The notes beneath the pieces are model-generated. The model was not told the DNA's origin. It did no database searches and was given only the letters and a program-made list of their open reading frames with translations. Position numbers and translations under genes: made by a program. Below, in pieces: positions 23,911 through 35,187 of a stretch of DNA of 64,000 bases. Within the stretch, counting starts at the first letter, position 1, and every line of letters begins with the position of its first letter. Origin of the DNA: Rana temporaria (taxonomy: Eukaryota; Chordata; Amphibia; Anura; Ranidae); the NCBI RefSeq assembly GCF_905171775.1, contig NC_053491.1, positions 225,850,486-225,914,485 of the forward strand, written 5' to 3'.

Positions 23911-25077
23911 TAACCACTTGAAGAAAAAGCCCTTTCTGACACTGTTTGTTTACATAAAAACATATTATTTTTTTGCAAGAAAGTAAAGTTGAACCCCCAA
24001 ACATTATATATTTTTTTAAAGCAAAGGCCCTACAGATTAAAATGGTAGGTGTTGCAAAAAAAATTTCCACACAGTATTTGCGCAGCGTTTTTTCAAACGC
24101 ATTTTTTGGGGAAAAAATACACTTTTTTTTTATTTTAAAGCACTAAAACACACTATATTGCCCAAATTATTGATGAAATAAAAATTATGATCTTAGGCCG
24201 AGTACATGGATACCAAACACGACATACTTTAAAATTGCGCACAAACGCGCAGTGGCGACAAACTACATACATTTTTAAAAGCCTTTAAAAGCCTTTACAG
24301 GTTACCACATTAGATTTACAGAGTAGGTCTACTGCTAAAATGACTGCCCTCGATCTGCCCTTCGCGGTGATACCTCACATGCATGGTGCAATTGCTGTTT
24401 ACATATGACTCCAGACCGACGCTTGCGTTCGTCTTTGCGCAAGAGCAGGGGGGGACAGGGATGCTTTTTTTTATTTTTTTATTTTTTTATATATTTATTT
24501 CGCTTTTTTTATTTTATTTGTTAACTGTTCCTTCCATTTATTTATTTTTTTACCATTTTTATTGTTATCTCAGGGAATGTAAATATCCCTTATGATAGCA
24601 ATAGTTAGTGACAGGTACTCTTTTTTTTTTTTAAATGGGGTCTATTAGACCCTAGATCTTTCCTCTGCCCTCAAAGCATCTGACCACACCAAGATCGGTG
24701 TGATAAAATGCTTTCCCATATTCTCAATGGCGCCGTTTATATCTGGGGGGGGGGGACATTCCCTCCCACTGAATGTAAAAGCAGTCTAGAGGCTAATTAG
24801 CCGCTAGGACTGCTTTTACATGAAAGCCGACCGCTGGCTGAAAAGAATGATACCAAGATGATGCCTAAACCCGCAGGCATCATTCTGGTATAACCATTCA
24901 AAGTCCTGCAACATACCAGTACGTTGATGGTTCTTGTTGGACATGTATTGTAATCTTTTTTTTTTTCATGCAGTCTGTTGGCTGAACAAAAAAAAGATTG
25001 ATCGGTGGGTATGCCCACCATTAGAATACCTCCCTTCATCCACCCACTTCTAATGATGGGCATACATGCACCATTTA
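23911..25077. mobile_element. piggyBac-type left region related to the 4392-5917 element
   Basis: After CTAACCACTTGAAG the sequence shares, in order, AACCCCCAAACATTATATAT, a TTGCGCAG segment and GGAATGTAAATATCCC-like and CCCTAGATCT-like blocks with the non-autonomous element at 4392-5917. The TTAA is degraded (CTAA). It also includes a hairpin of AAAGCAGTC...GACTGCTTTTACAT (24778-24821). No gene is seen. Confidence 0.55.
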
Positions 25078-25918
25078 TATATGCCGAAGCATGGGGGCAT
25101 CCTCCCGCAAAAAAGTTATGCCGCGTACGGTCGGACTTTTCTATGCCGCGTACACACGGTCGGACTTTTCTATGCCGTGTACACATGGTCAGACTTTTCC
25201 ACAGGAAAGCCTCCGTAGGAATGTCAACCGTATGTACGCGGCATTAGGAGCAAAATCGCTCCTCCGCCCCTAATGCCCCCATGCTCCGGCATATATGCTC
25301 TTTTTTGAACTGTAGTGGTGAAATCACCTCCTACAGCATTGGAGTCGCGGCTTTATATATCGTGGGAGCAAACGCTGTTGCTGTCACGCTAAATAAATCC
25401 GCACTGCAACTGAATGGCGTACCTGCTAAGCAAATGATGGTTAACATTAAAACAAAGTAACATTCCAGTATAACAGTAAGATCATACCATACCTGCAAAG
25501 CAAATACCTATAAAAAAACATAGTAAAAAATAAAACATTTTTTAACGCAACCTGTGCCTAAAATATATATATATGCCAAAGCATGGGGGCATCCTCCCGC
25601 AAAAAAGTTATGCCGCGTACGGTCGGACTTTTCTATGCCGCGTACACACGGTCGGACTTTTCTATGCCGTGTACACATGGTCAGACTTTTCCACGGGAAA
25701 GCCTCCGTAGGAATGTCAACCGTATGTACGCGGCATTAGGAGCAAAATCGCTCCTCCGCCCCTGCTGCCCGCATGCTTCGGCATATATGCTCTTTTTTTT
25801 AACTGTGGTGGTGAAATCACCTCCTACAGCACTGGAGTCGCGGCTTTATATATCGTGGGAGCAAATGCTGTTGCTGTCAAGATAAATAAGTCCGCGCAAC
25901 AGCTGAATGGCGTACCTG
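25078..25918. repeat. Two ~350-bp direct copies 492 bp apart
   Basis: The segment starting GCATGGGGGCATCCTCCCGC recurs at 25089 and 25581 and stays nearly identical through a GCCGCGTACACACGGTCGG block, a mirrored ACGCGGCATTAGGAGC block and GGCGTACCTG. Within each copy, GCATGGGGGCAT pairs with a reverse-complement sequence about 180 bp later, so each copy is also a foldback. It lies just 3' of the piggyBac transposase. Confidence 0.85.
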
Positions 25919-26257
25919 AAAACAGTAAAATAAATTACATACCTGAAAAGCAAGCATGAAAAAACATAACAACAATAAAACTTTGCAGAATAGAATACAG
26001 TAAAAAAGAGCAGAACAATAGAGAGAGAATAGAGAGGGAGAGAACAATAAAACGACAACTATTTTTGTTTTTTTTATTTTATATTTTTTTGTGTGTTTTT
26101 ATTTTTTACTTTTTTTTTTTTTTTTTTAACACTTTTTTTTGTAACTGTGAACTGTAACTTCAACTTTTCGGTTCCAGGTTTGGGTCTCTCAAAATGCGAT
26201 GGCATCTTGGGAGACCCTGTGTGAGTGTGCCTAGCCTGTGAAATGTTTCACCCTACA

Positions 26258-28225
26258 CTAATAATTAACGTGTGTGTGGAAGCGTTCAAAACATTCACCA
26301 ATACAAAGACCAGGATTGCCAGGACATTTGGGACAAAAATAACGGGTGTCACGCCTAAATCCGCGCTTGGTACAGACACGACATTTTCTTTGGGGGGCTC
26401 GTTGGGTAGGGGTACTCGGGAGGACATAAGAAAAATGCCTCTCATGCAGTCGGCTTACTGCATTTGGTAGGAGATGGTGAGGTACAATACCGCCTGGATA
26501 CAGGAGTTCTGTGATGATATCCCTCTGGAATTGAAGGAAGGATTCATTCCGTCCTGAAGCTCTGTATACGACATGAGCATTCAGTAGAGCCAATTGAAAT
26601 AAATGTAGAGACACTTTTTTGTACCAGCGTCTCGTCTTACGGGCAATATGATACGGCGCCATCAACTGGTCGTTGAGGTCCACCCCTCCCATATTAAGGT
26701 TATATTCGTGGACACAGAGGGGTTTCTCCACAACACCAGTCGCCGTACGAATTTGGACTGTCGTGTCTGCGTGAAGGGTGGTAAGAACGAAAACATTCCT
26801 ATTGTCCCGCCACTTCACAGCGAGCAAATTTTTACATCTGCAGCAGGCTCTCGCCCCCGGCCTAACACGGGCATCTACAAGCCGCTGGGGGAAGCCCCGG
26901 CGATTAGGTCGCACGGTGCCACATGCTCCAATCTGTTGATCAAATAAGTGGCTAAAAAGTGGCACGCTGCTGTAAAAATTGTCCACATACAAATGGTACC
27001 CCTTTCCGAATAAGGGTGACACCAAGTCCCAAACAATCTTGCCAGCGCTCCCCATGTAATCTGGGCATCCTTCCGGCTCTACCTGACTATCTTTTCCCTC
27101 GTAAACCCTAAAGCTCCATGTGTAGCCTGTGGCCCTGTCACAGAGCTTATAGAGCTTGACCCCGTATCTGGCACGCTTGCTGGGAAGGAACTGTTTGAAA
27201 GACAAGCGGCCAGCAAATTTAATCAGGGACTCATCAACGCATACAACCTGCTGGGGATTAAACAAGGCTGCAAAACGTTCGTTGAAATGGTTTACGAGGG
27301 GCCGAATTTTGTAGAGCCGGTCAAATTCAGGGTCTCCACGTGGACGACAAAGTGCATTGTCACTGAAATGCAGGAACCGCAGGATCGCCTCGTATCGTCT
27401 CCTGGCCATGTGAGCAGAGAAAATGTACATATGGTCAATGGGATGTGTGGACCAATACATCCGCAATGACGGAAATTTGTGTATGCCCATGTTGAGGGTA
27501 AGGCCCAGAAAGGTCTTAAATTCGGAAACCTCGAGAGGTTTCCATTCTTTGGCAAGGCGAGACTGGGGGTTAGCGGCGATGTAAGTACCAGCATATAAAT
27601 TAGTCTGGTCCACAATAGATCTATAGAGATCTTCCGTGAAATACAGCGAATAAAAATCAAGTGACATAAAGTTCGCTGTATCCACCTGAATACCGGGTTG
27701 GCCAGTGAATGGGGGAAGTACAGGTGCTGTAGAAGTGGTGGGGACCCAATCAGGATAGGCAAATTCTACAGGAAGGGCACTATGGGCACGATGGGCCTGT
27801 CTCTGTCTTTTTCTTGGTGGCAGCGGGACACTACTTGTGCTTGCCACATCGCCAGCTTCAACTGCACTTATGGGACTCGCCACGTCACCAAGTGTTACTG
27901 CAGTGCTGGATAAACGACCAGGGTGTACTAGGCCGCTGGTGCTTGCCAATTCACCAGAAGGAATAGCGGCGCTAGTACTGGATCTCTGCTCCATACGAGG
28001 GTCCTGCGGTTCTTGCTGCTCAACAACATCAGAATGGGATCGGGTACGCCTGGCCTTAGCAGGGACCTCAACTTCGTCGTGCGAGCTATCTGACATGGAG
28101 CCGCTGTCGTAAATGGGTTCATATTCTGAGCCAGAATCTGTCAGATGCGTGACCTCCTCCTCTTCACTATCTGACATGCACATGAACTCCAAGGCCTGCT
28201 TATCATTGTACCTTCGGTTTGCCAT
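26258..28225 (-). CDS. piggyBac transposase, apparently intact (655 aa)
   Basis: This is a DDD transposase that cuts and pastes its element at TTAA sites. Seen: one uninterrupted 656-codon frame. Residues 1-150 are an acidic and Ser-rich, low-complexity N-terminal region. The catalytic domain (DDE_Tnp_1_7 type) runs from about residue 185 to 555, with candidate catalytic aspartates D331 (CVDESLIKFAGR), D415 (YVDNFYSS) and D516 (GGVDLNDQ). The C-terminus carries a Cys-rich zinc-binding domain (C615, C618, C631, C634, C641, C645 and H650/H652), as in PGBD and piggyBac proteins that bind element ends. The length is normal for vertebrate piggyBac-like proteins. I chose the first Met because the MANRRYNDK start precedes the acidic region without an upstream in-frame alternative. 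No stops, frameshifts or missing catalytic residues are visible. Whether it is expressed or active cannot be told from sequence. Confidence 0.94.
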   Translation of the reverse strand: MANRRYNDKQALEFMCMSDSEEEEVTHLTDSGSEYEPIYDSGSMSDSSHDEVEVPAKARRTRSHSDVVEQQEPQDPRMEQRSSTSAAIPSGELASTSGLVHPGRLSSTAVTLGDVASPISAVEAGDVASTSSVPLPPRKRQRQAHRAHSALPVEFAYPDWVPTTSTAPVLPPFTGQPGIQVDTANFMSLDFYSLYFTEDLYRSIVDQTNLYAGTYIAANPQSRLAKEWKPLEVSEFKTFLGLTLNMGIHKFPSLRMYWSTHPIDHMYIFSAHMARRRYEAILRFLHFSDNALCRPRGDPEFDRLYKIRPLVNHFNERFAALFNPQQVVCVDESLIKFAGRLSFKQFLPSKRARYGVKLYKLCDRATGYTWSFRVYEGKDSQVEPEGCPDYMGSAGKIVWDLVSPLFGKGYHLYVDNFYSSVPLFSHLFDQQIGACGTVRPNRRGFPQRLVDARVRPGARACCRCKNLLAVKWRDNRNVFVLTTLHADTTVQIRTATGVVEKPLCVHEYNLNMGGVDLNDQLMAPYHIARKTRRWYKKVSLHLFQLALLNAHVVYRASGRNESFLQFQRDIITELLYPGGIVPHHLLPNAVSRLHERHFSYVLPSTPTQRAPQRKCRVCTKRGFRRDTRYFCPKCPGNPGLCIGECFERFHTHVNY

Positions 28226-28261
28226 TTTGGACTCTAAATTTAGTGGTACAATGGTAAGGAT

Positions 28262-28789
28262 TCACAGGTAAAAAAAGCACCTGACTATAGAAAAGCAAAT
28301 GTAGAAAACGCTTCAAAAAAAACTGTAAGCGATCGCAGGGATCAGGCCTGTCTCTGCGAACGCTGCAGTTATGTGTCTTGTGTTTTGTAAGTGACAGTGA
28401 TCGATCGATACTGCACTTGGGTGGGTTGGGCTGGGCAGAGGGGGAAAACGCAGGTGCTAGCGGGTATCTGGGCTGATTCCGCTAACAATGCGTTTTTGGG
28501 TACCCTAAACTGCTGGGTACGCTAGTATAGATCTGATCAGATCAGGTATCGATCCGTTCAGATCCTATACCACTAAGGGGGGTGTATGCTTAGCGAGTGG
28601 GTGTAAGCGGTACTGGCTCTAACCTAACGCTGCCTGGGGTGACGCAGACCCTGACTGGCGCTAAAATTTAATTTATATCACCCGCCGGGTGATCAGGGGG
28701 TTAAACCTATTGGGTTATATACGGCGGGTGCTCTGATGCTATAAACAGCAAACTAACCAACCAGCGTCAACCGTAACACTTATACGGTG
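28262..28789. other. 5' flank of the piggyBac transposase
   Basis: No second gene is seen. The segment contains GATCGATCGATACTG and several GATCAGATC-like inverted words and grades into the 170-bp tandem array. It is the most likely place for the transposase promoter, but no clear TATA box can be chosen. Confidence 0.4.
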
Positions 28790-29510
28790 ATCACTGGTGA
28801 AAGGGTTAACTAGGGGGCAATCAGGGGGTTAAAACCTTTATTCGGTAATATATGGGGGTACCTAACGCTTTCTAAAAACCTGGTGGCGAACCTAAAATAA
28901 CTAAATAACTAACTGGCTAACCACGTCACCAGTGACACTTATACAGTGATCAGTGGTGAAAGGGTTAACTCTAGGGGCAATCAGGGGTTAAAACCTTTAT
29001 TTATGGGGGTACCTAACGCTATATAAACCTGGCGGCGAACCTCAAAAAAAACTAACTGCCTAGCGGCAACAGTGACACTAATACAGCGATCAGAAACCGA
29101 TCGCTTAGTGACACTGGCAATAGGGGTGAAAGGGTTAACTCTAGGGGCAATCAGGGGTTAAAACCTTTATTTATGGGGGTACCTAACGCTATATAAACCT
29201 GGCGGCGAACCTCAAAAAAAACTAACTGCCTAGCGGCAACAGTGACACTAATACAGCGATCAGAAACCGATCGCTTAGTGACACTGGCAATAGGGGTGAA
29301 AGGGTTAACTCTAGGGGCAATCAGGGGTTAAAACCTTTATTTATGGGGGTACCTAACGCTATATAAACCTGGCGGCGAACCTCAAAAAAAACTAACTGCC
29401 TAGCGGCAACAGTGACACTAATACAGCGATCAGAAACCGATCGCTTAGTGACACTGGCAATAGGGGTGAAAGGGTTAACTTTAGGGGCAATCAGGGGTTA
29501 AACCTTTATT
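28790..29510. repeat. 170-bp tandem array upstream of the piggyBac transposase
   Basis: Near-identical units recur with a 170-bp period (AGGGGTGAAAGGGTTAACT at 29122, 29292 and 29462), preceded by more degenerate copies from about 28790. Each unit includes GATCAGAAACCGATC, which can form a small hairpin, and TATTTATGGGGGTACCTAACG. The array lies 0.6-1.3 kb 5' of the transposase start, so a promoter or terminal-repeat role is possible but unproven. Confidence 0.9.
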
Positions 29511-30772
29511 GGGGGGGGGTAGGGGGCTACCCTGGACCTAAAGGGGCCTAAACCTAACTGCCCTGACACTTTTTTCTGTCACACTGACACTAAAAGCAGT
29601 GATCAGAAAATAAATGATCACTGCAATCAGTGACACTGTGACAGGGGGTGATCTGGGGGTGCTGGGGGGGTGATCGGGGGGGGGTTATGTGCCTATGTGT
29701 GCTGTGTCAGTGTGCTGTTGGTGCAACTCACAGTACTGACGTCTTCTCTCCTCTGGAATCAGACGAAAAGACCGCCAGAGGGGAGAAAACGTCACTTCCT
29801 CCCTGCCTGTGTTTACAGTTACACAGGCAGGGAGGGCTCTGCTGCAATCTCATTCGCCGAGGGAGATCGAGAGGGGACGGCTGGAAACCAATAGCCGCCC
29901 CCTCCTCCCGGACCTCCCGTACACCGTTCCCGGCCGTCGCATGTACCGGAGGGGGTCCCGATCGGACCCCCGAACCGAGGTAAGGCGGGGACGTACCTAT
30001 ACGCCCATGTGCCTGTACGTGCCATATTGTGGACGTATATGTACATGCGGTGGTCGGGAACTGGTTAAAAACCATGCATTAAAGTATAGCTGCAAGAACC
30101 CATTAACAAACAATTGCCTTAATACTTGTTATGATCTTTAAAGTTGGATAGAACCATTTTATTATTTCATCAGAATGTAGTAAACAGTGTCAAATAGGTA
30201 GTGTTAGACTCAACACGTTACTCGGAATGCCGGTTTCTGCTTCTTCAGGAGAACATGGGGTCAATATTATAATACGCTTTGTGAATGGTTCCCCTTTTGG
30301 GACCAGCCTTGAGAAAGGGGTGAATGCCTGGAAACATGTTACCTAATTCCCTTGAGAGCTGCACACGTGATCCTGACCAGCTGTGTGCAGCTTGTTTGTG
30401 GGAGTGATCTGATCCCTATTACCCCAATTCCAGCTTTGCCTTTGCCAGCCGGCCGGTGTTATTCTCAGGACTCCCACTGGGCTGCACTGTGCTGCCTTTG
30501 GGGCTGTGCCCCTCTCTCCTCTATAGACCCTGTGCCTTTGTGATGTTCTATCTGGAGTAAATGATGGATGGATTTCCAGATGTTGTCACACTGATGCTTA
30601 CATACTGGAATGTAAGTGGATATTATATTTATGTCTATAAAATCAAAATCTAGAACCATGCTGGAATGTAGTGGGACTGCCTTCATCCCAATATCAATAG
30701 AAAATGTAATACCCTCCAAAAAAGGAACGGGGGGGGCTATTATTGGCACAGCAGACAAAATTAACTTAAAAA

Positions 30773-30945
<173 letters not shown>

Positions 30946-32678
30946 AGCTTAGTCTTTAGTACAGAAGCAGCAATGTATAAAATGAATTAAAAACATGAAG
31001 GCGGACAGTACAGTATAAAATAAACACAGTGCTGGTAATGGAACATAACCTTGATCATATATTCAAATTACAGAGAACACTGTTGCGAGGATAGAGATTG
31101 TTTGTTTTTCTTCAGGGATGCTCGTGTAAAGGCAAGGATGTTCTAAGATGTAAAGACAGCATAGGTCACATATAAATACATCTATAAATAAAGATTAGCA
31201 TGAGAGTAACAAGGATACAACCATGCTGTGTTAGATATGGACATGTATTTGGGCGCAAATTGTAAAACCAAATGGAGATGCAAATTGCCTCACAACCAGA
31301 GCTTTTTTTCTCAGAAAATAGGAACTCAACCACGACCCCGTTCAAATTTCACAAACAGTAGAAGGGTCTTAAAGGGGCAATAAATATCAGAATTGCATTA
31401 CATACAGAATGCAGGGTTCAGGGGGTTACACACAGAGTGCAGAGCTGTCACTTGTAAACACAAAAACCAGACTTCTGTGTTTACAAGTGATTATGGTGAG
31501 CAGGCCCCCCCAAGGGTCTGAGCCAGAGGTGGTGGAACTGAGTTCCCCCAAGTTCCCCCTGAAAAAAAGCCCTGCTCACAACAGAGACCACATGGGTTAA
31601 GGCCGACCTGACCCCCCAAGACAAAAGGCTGCTGGGGCTGCCACAGGTTGTAATGACTCAGCTTTTATTTATATACATTTTTGGATTTTATTTTGTAGTT
31701 TATTTAATAGTCCAATAATGGCCCCTGTTCCTTTTTTGGTGGGTATTGCATTTTCTATGTCTATAAAAACAGTATTTTATAGTTTGACACCTTTCTGCAC
31801 TCCATCTCTGTGTTTTCATTACCTGTACAAAAGAATACATGACTAATAAATTAATACAAATATATTAAAATTGAACATTTGGGTAAAATGAATTCATAGC
31901 CCCAACAAGGTAAATCTGGTGAATATGCGGACTTGTTATATGTATCTCTCTGTAATAAATTCATATTTTTGAAGCACAAGTTTCATTAAACCAGCATAAC
32001 TTTCTTCATGAAACCAGTAATTAGATGGTTAATATAGACCTGGCCTTTCAGAATGAGTTTCCATTGAGCACTCAACCTACCCCTCCCAAGACAATTTGTT
32101 GAAATATTTTATAATGTAGGAAGGTATAGTCTTTGAAGTTTAGAAAAAAGGATATACCTATAATTTGTTTTCCTGAGGGGACACAAGACTGCATTTACCT
32201 CCTGACAGAAAACTGTGGACAGACGAAAAATGATTGCCAGTATAGGCAGTCCTAGCAGGATTAGCAGACACCATCAACGTACAGTGAAGAGCCCAGGCAT
32301 GTGTCAATAGGCAAACCTGTTAGTAAAACATAAAAAGAGAATAAAATGATGATATTGCTGCAGGTCAGCATGACACATTTTTCTAGAGTCTGACTTTTTA
32401 TGTTAAATGCATTCAGAGTTTAGTAATTGCCTTTGCCTACAAGAACAAAGAACAGGTCAGATTCTCTGAACTGAACCATCAAGTTTTTTCAGTGCGTAAA
32501 GACAGGAGAATGAAGATAAGTTCATGCAGTTAGTGTATAATCTGATAAGCACCCTACAACGATGTTCTTTATGGAAAGAGCAAACCATCTGGTTTTCAGG
32601 TTTTGGGACTGTTAGTGGAGTAAATCGTTTTCTTCCTATAGTTTTTTTTTTTTATCAGGGATTGCAAACATTCTCTAA
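30946..32678. other. No feature recognised (1.7 kb)
   Basis: AT-rich sequence after the microsatellite. The frame at 31409-31600 shows no domain. A local inverted pair is CACTTGTAAACACAAAAACC with GTGTTTACAAGTG (31449-31491). Confidence 0.55.
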
Positions 32679-33093
32679 GGCTTCATATACACTGCTGCTG
32701 GTAAATGGACGTTTAGGAGCAGTTGGGCGTTTTTTTCAACTGCCCCTAAACTCTCCTCTATACATGTATACAGGGTCATTTACAGTCGTTTCTAGGCAGC
32801 TGAGTTTAGAAGCATTTTTGGAAAGCAAAAAATGCATTCAGGCTGGATGTTCAGAGGCATTTGAAACGCCTGTAAATGCATGTAAACGCGTGTAAACGCG
32901 GTAACTCGCGTTTACCTGCGTTTTGTTTACAGGCGGTTAGTTTTTTTGGACTATTTGAAAAAAAATCGTTCTAAGCGCAAACACGTCTAAACGCAGCTAA
33001 ACGCGCATGTAAAAGTGGCAAAACAAACGTTTTTAAAAATCGGTTACTATCTGTCAAATCGTTCATGAGAGGTTGTAAAATGTCCTGTGTACA
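32679..33093. mobile_element. Degenerate TAA-type MITE related to 61011-61396
   Basis: CTGCTGGTAAA, CAGTTGGGCGTTTTTTT and AACTGCCCCTAAAC blocks parallel the start of the 61011 element. Later parts repeat GTAAACGCG motifs. The left flank is TAA (32676-32678). The right end is inferred from CTGTGTACAT followed by TAA. Confidence 0.5.
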
Positions 33094-33209
33094 TTAAGTC
33101 TAATAGTGACCACTTTTCCATGCAATGTGAATTTTAGTCTCACCATCCTCTTCGCTGTAGCTAACTAGAACTTTTTATGAAAGTTTTATTAAATACTTTA
33201 GCATGTTAA

Positions 33210-33614
33210 AGCGTATCTCCTCTCCCCCGCCGGTCTCCCCCTCCTACTTTAGCATGTCTCCTCTCCCCCTCCGGTGCCACAAATGGCACCTTTCGGAGGG
33301 GAGGGGGGACAGGATACCTGTCTTAGACAGGTATCCTGTTCCCACTTCCGGGAGTCCGCGCTGTGGCCCATGACATCACTGAAGGGGCCTCGCGTATGCA
33401 CAGTAGGACTCCCGGTGTGAAGCCATAAGGCTACACTGCCGGGTCTCCTTACCCGCAATGGCGGTGGCAGCGCGCGACAGCTGATAGAAATTTCAACTGT
33501 GGTGCTGACATCGCTGGACTCCAGGACAGGTAAGTGTCATATTATTAAAAGCCAGCAGCTGCATTATGTGTAGCTGCTGGCTTTTAATTATTATTTTTTG
33601 GGTGGACCTCCGCT
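33210..33614. mobile_element. TTAA-type MITE, GGGTGGACCTCCGCTTTAA family, copy 1
   Basis: TTAA occurs at 33206-33209 and 33615-33618. The right end is GGGTGGACCTCCGCTT, next to an AAAGCCAGCAGCTGC / GCAGCTGCTGGCTTT-like inverted pair. The interior contains ACCTGTCTTAGACAGGTAT, a palindrome shared with the copy at 38757-39184. Confidence 0.85.
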
Positions 33615-33707
33615 TTAACAAATAGTCTAAAGAGAGACATCAAATGCCAAAAAATCTCTAGCTTTACAATAGACTTATCACAGCCGTCAATCCTGAACAA
33701 AGGTATT

Positions 33708-33945
33708 GATTTACTAAAGGCAAAAAGACTGTGAACTTTGCAAAGTTGCTCCAGAGCTTAGTAAATGAAGTAAAGCTTCACTTGGCAAAGAATACCCAAT
33801 CATGTGCAAGAAAAATAAAAAAAAAACATTTTTGCTTGCACGTGATTGGATGATGAAAGTCAGCAGAGCTTTTGAACATTTACTAAGCTCTGGAGCAACC
33901 GCACTTTGCAAAGTGCACAGTCTATTTGCCTTTAGTAAATCAACC
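33708..33945. mobile_element. Foldback element, TTGATTTACTAAAGGCAAA type
   Basis: The ends TTGATTTACTAAAGGCAAA and TTTGCCTTTAGTAAATCAA are perfect inverted repeats. The interior is nearly fully mirrored (CCAGAGCTTAGTAAATG against CATTTACTAAGCTCTGG). There is no gene. Confidence 0.92.
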
Positions 33946-33986
33946 GCAAAGAGTAATCCACAAGTTAGATCAAATAAAAAGACAAA

Positions 33987-34159
33987 GGGGTTGATTTACT
34001 AAAACTGCAAAATCGGAGGCAGCTGTGCATGGTAATCAATACGTTTCTAAATTCAGTTTGTTCAATTAGGCTTTGACAAAAAAAAAAAATGGAAGCTGAT
34101 TGGTTTCTATGCAGAGCTGCACTAGATTTTGCACTCTTCAATTTTAGTAAATCAACCCC
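33987..34159. mobile_element. Foldback element, GGGGTTGATTTACTAAAA type
   Basis: GGGGTTGATTTACTAAAACT is mirrored by a TTTTAGTAAATCAACCCC end. GCAGCTGTGCATGGTAATCA pairs with TTCTATGCAGAGCTGC. A poly(A) loop lies at the centre. Confidence 0.92.
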
Positions 34160-34311
34160 GCAGGCTAACTTTTCCCAACTTAAAGAAGAATAATATGCCT
34201 ATTCTCTGTGGTTGGCTGTTGGTGTTGTATCACGGCCACATACTGTAAGCTGATATCATGTTGTTGTACAATTTTTTTTACAAAGTTATATAAAGAAAAA
34301 TAGAACACTAA

Positions 34312-34552
34312 GGGGTTGATTTACTAAAGGCAAATCCACTTTGCACTACGAGTGCACTTGGAAGTTCAGTCGCTGTAGATCTGAGGGGAAGATCTGAAAT
34401 GAGGGGAAGCTCTGCTGATTTTATCATCCAATCATGTACAAGCAAAAATGCTGTTTTTTATTTTCCTTGCATGTCCCCCTCAAATCTACTGCGACTGCAC
34501 TTCAAAGTGCACTTGTAGTGCAAAGTGGATTTGCCTTTAGTAAATAACCCCC
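34312..34552. mobile_element. Foldback element, GGGGTTGATTTACTAAAGGC type with TAA duplication
   Basis: The inverted ends GGGGTTGATTTACTAAAGGC and GCCTTTAGTAAATAACCCC are flanked by TAA on both sides (34309-34311 and 34553-34555), which shows this hairpin class uses 3-bp targets. CACTTTGCACTACGAGTGCAC is mirrored near the right end. Confidence 0.9.
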
Positions 34553-34740
34553 TAAGTAACAGAATTCGATAGACTAGCGTTTTCAGAAAATGCCCCTCAT
34601 GGGGCTAGTTAACAGAAAACAACAGAAAAAAGTGTGATGAAAAAGTAAAGAATAAAAAAAAGAAGGAGGAAGATGTTAAAAGGGAAGTATGTTTTTTTTG
34701 TTTGTTTTTTTGCTAATCATACATACCATGGTGCACTGAG

Positions 34741-35187
34741 AACCGAGCCCCCGAACACCACTGATGGCTCGGTTCTCACTCCTCCCCGAGCAGAGCTGGT
34801 TTGCTTCGCCCCGCTCATTGGAGCGATGAGAAGTGGAGGGGCAGGCAGAGGCTGTCTTAGCATCTCAGCGGCTCGCTGAGACCGTCATCAATCAAGGCGA
34901 CTTGGGAAGTCGGGATGACGCGCTGCCTCAACTGATTCCTGTGACTTCAGCGGAGAGTATAACCGAGCCCCCGAACACCACTGATGGCTCAATTCTCACT
35001 CCTCCCCGAGCAGAGCTGTTCTGCTTCTCCCCGCTCATTGGAGCAATAAGAAGTGGAGCGGTGGGCAGAGGCTGTCTTAGTATCTCAGCGACTCGATGAG
35101 ACGTTGAGACCGTCATCAATCAAGGTGACTTGGGAAGTCGGGATGACGCGCTGCCTCAACTGATTCCTGTGACTTCAGCGGAGAGTG
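34741..35187. repeat. Two direct copies of a ~220-bp unit
   Basis: AACCGAGCCCCCGAACACCA begins copy 1 at 34741 and copy 2 at 34961. Both continue through CTCCTCCCCGAGCAGAGCTG, AGCCGTCATCAA-like and GGGATGACGCGCTGCCTCAA blocks. Open frames extend across the units because the repeat has few stops. It could be a tandemly amplified MITE interior. Confidence 0.92.

Larger units (their letters stand above)
20793..30064 (-). mobile_element. piggyBac region/element carrying the intact transposase, TTAA at both outer ends
   Basis: The outer ends are TTAA-CCACTTAAGCTCCGGACC on the left (TTAA 20789-20792) and GGTCGGGAACTGGTTAA on the right (TTAA 30065-30068). The left 450 bp matches, with divergence, the left part of the 1-kb MITE at 2499-3500, and the right end matches that MITE's right end (a GACGTAT motif before the terminus). 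Inside are an inverted array of 382-bp units, a direct duplication, the transposase gene and a 170-bp tandem array. A second left-end-like sequence (CTAACCACTTGAAG near 23913) resembles the subfamily at 4392-5917. The transposase-bearing element may therefore be only about 23.9-30.06 kb, lying next to or inside an older element. The exact left boundary is uncertain. Confidence 0.7.

Noticed and set aside
21400..23921. Recurring frames such as MKSKIYALRNPEGG in seven places.
   Set aside because: They repeat with the 382-bp unit and change strand with the array. Poly(A/T) tracts inside give runs of Phe or Lys, and there is no coding signature.
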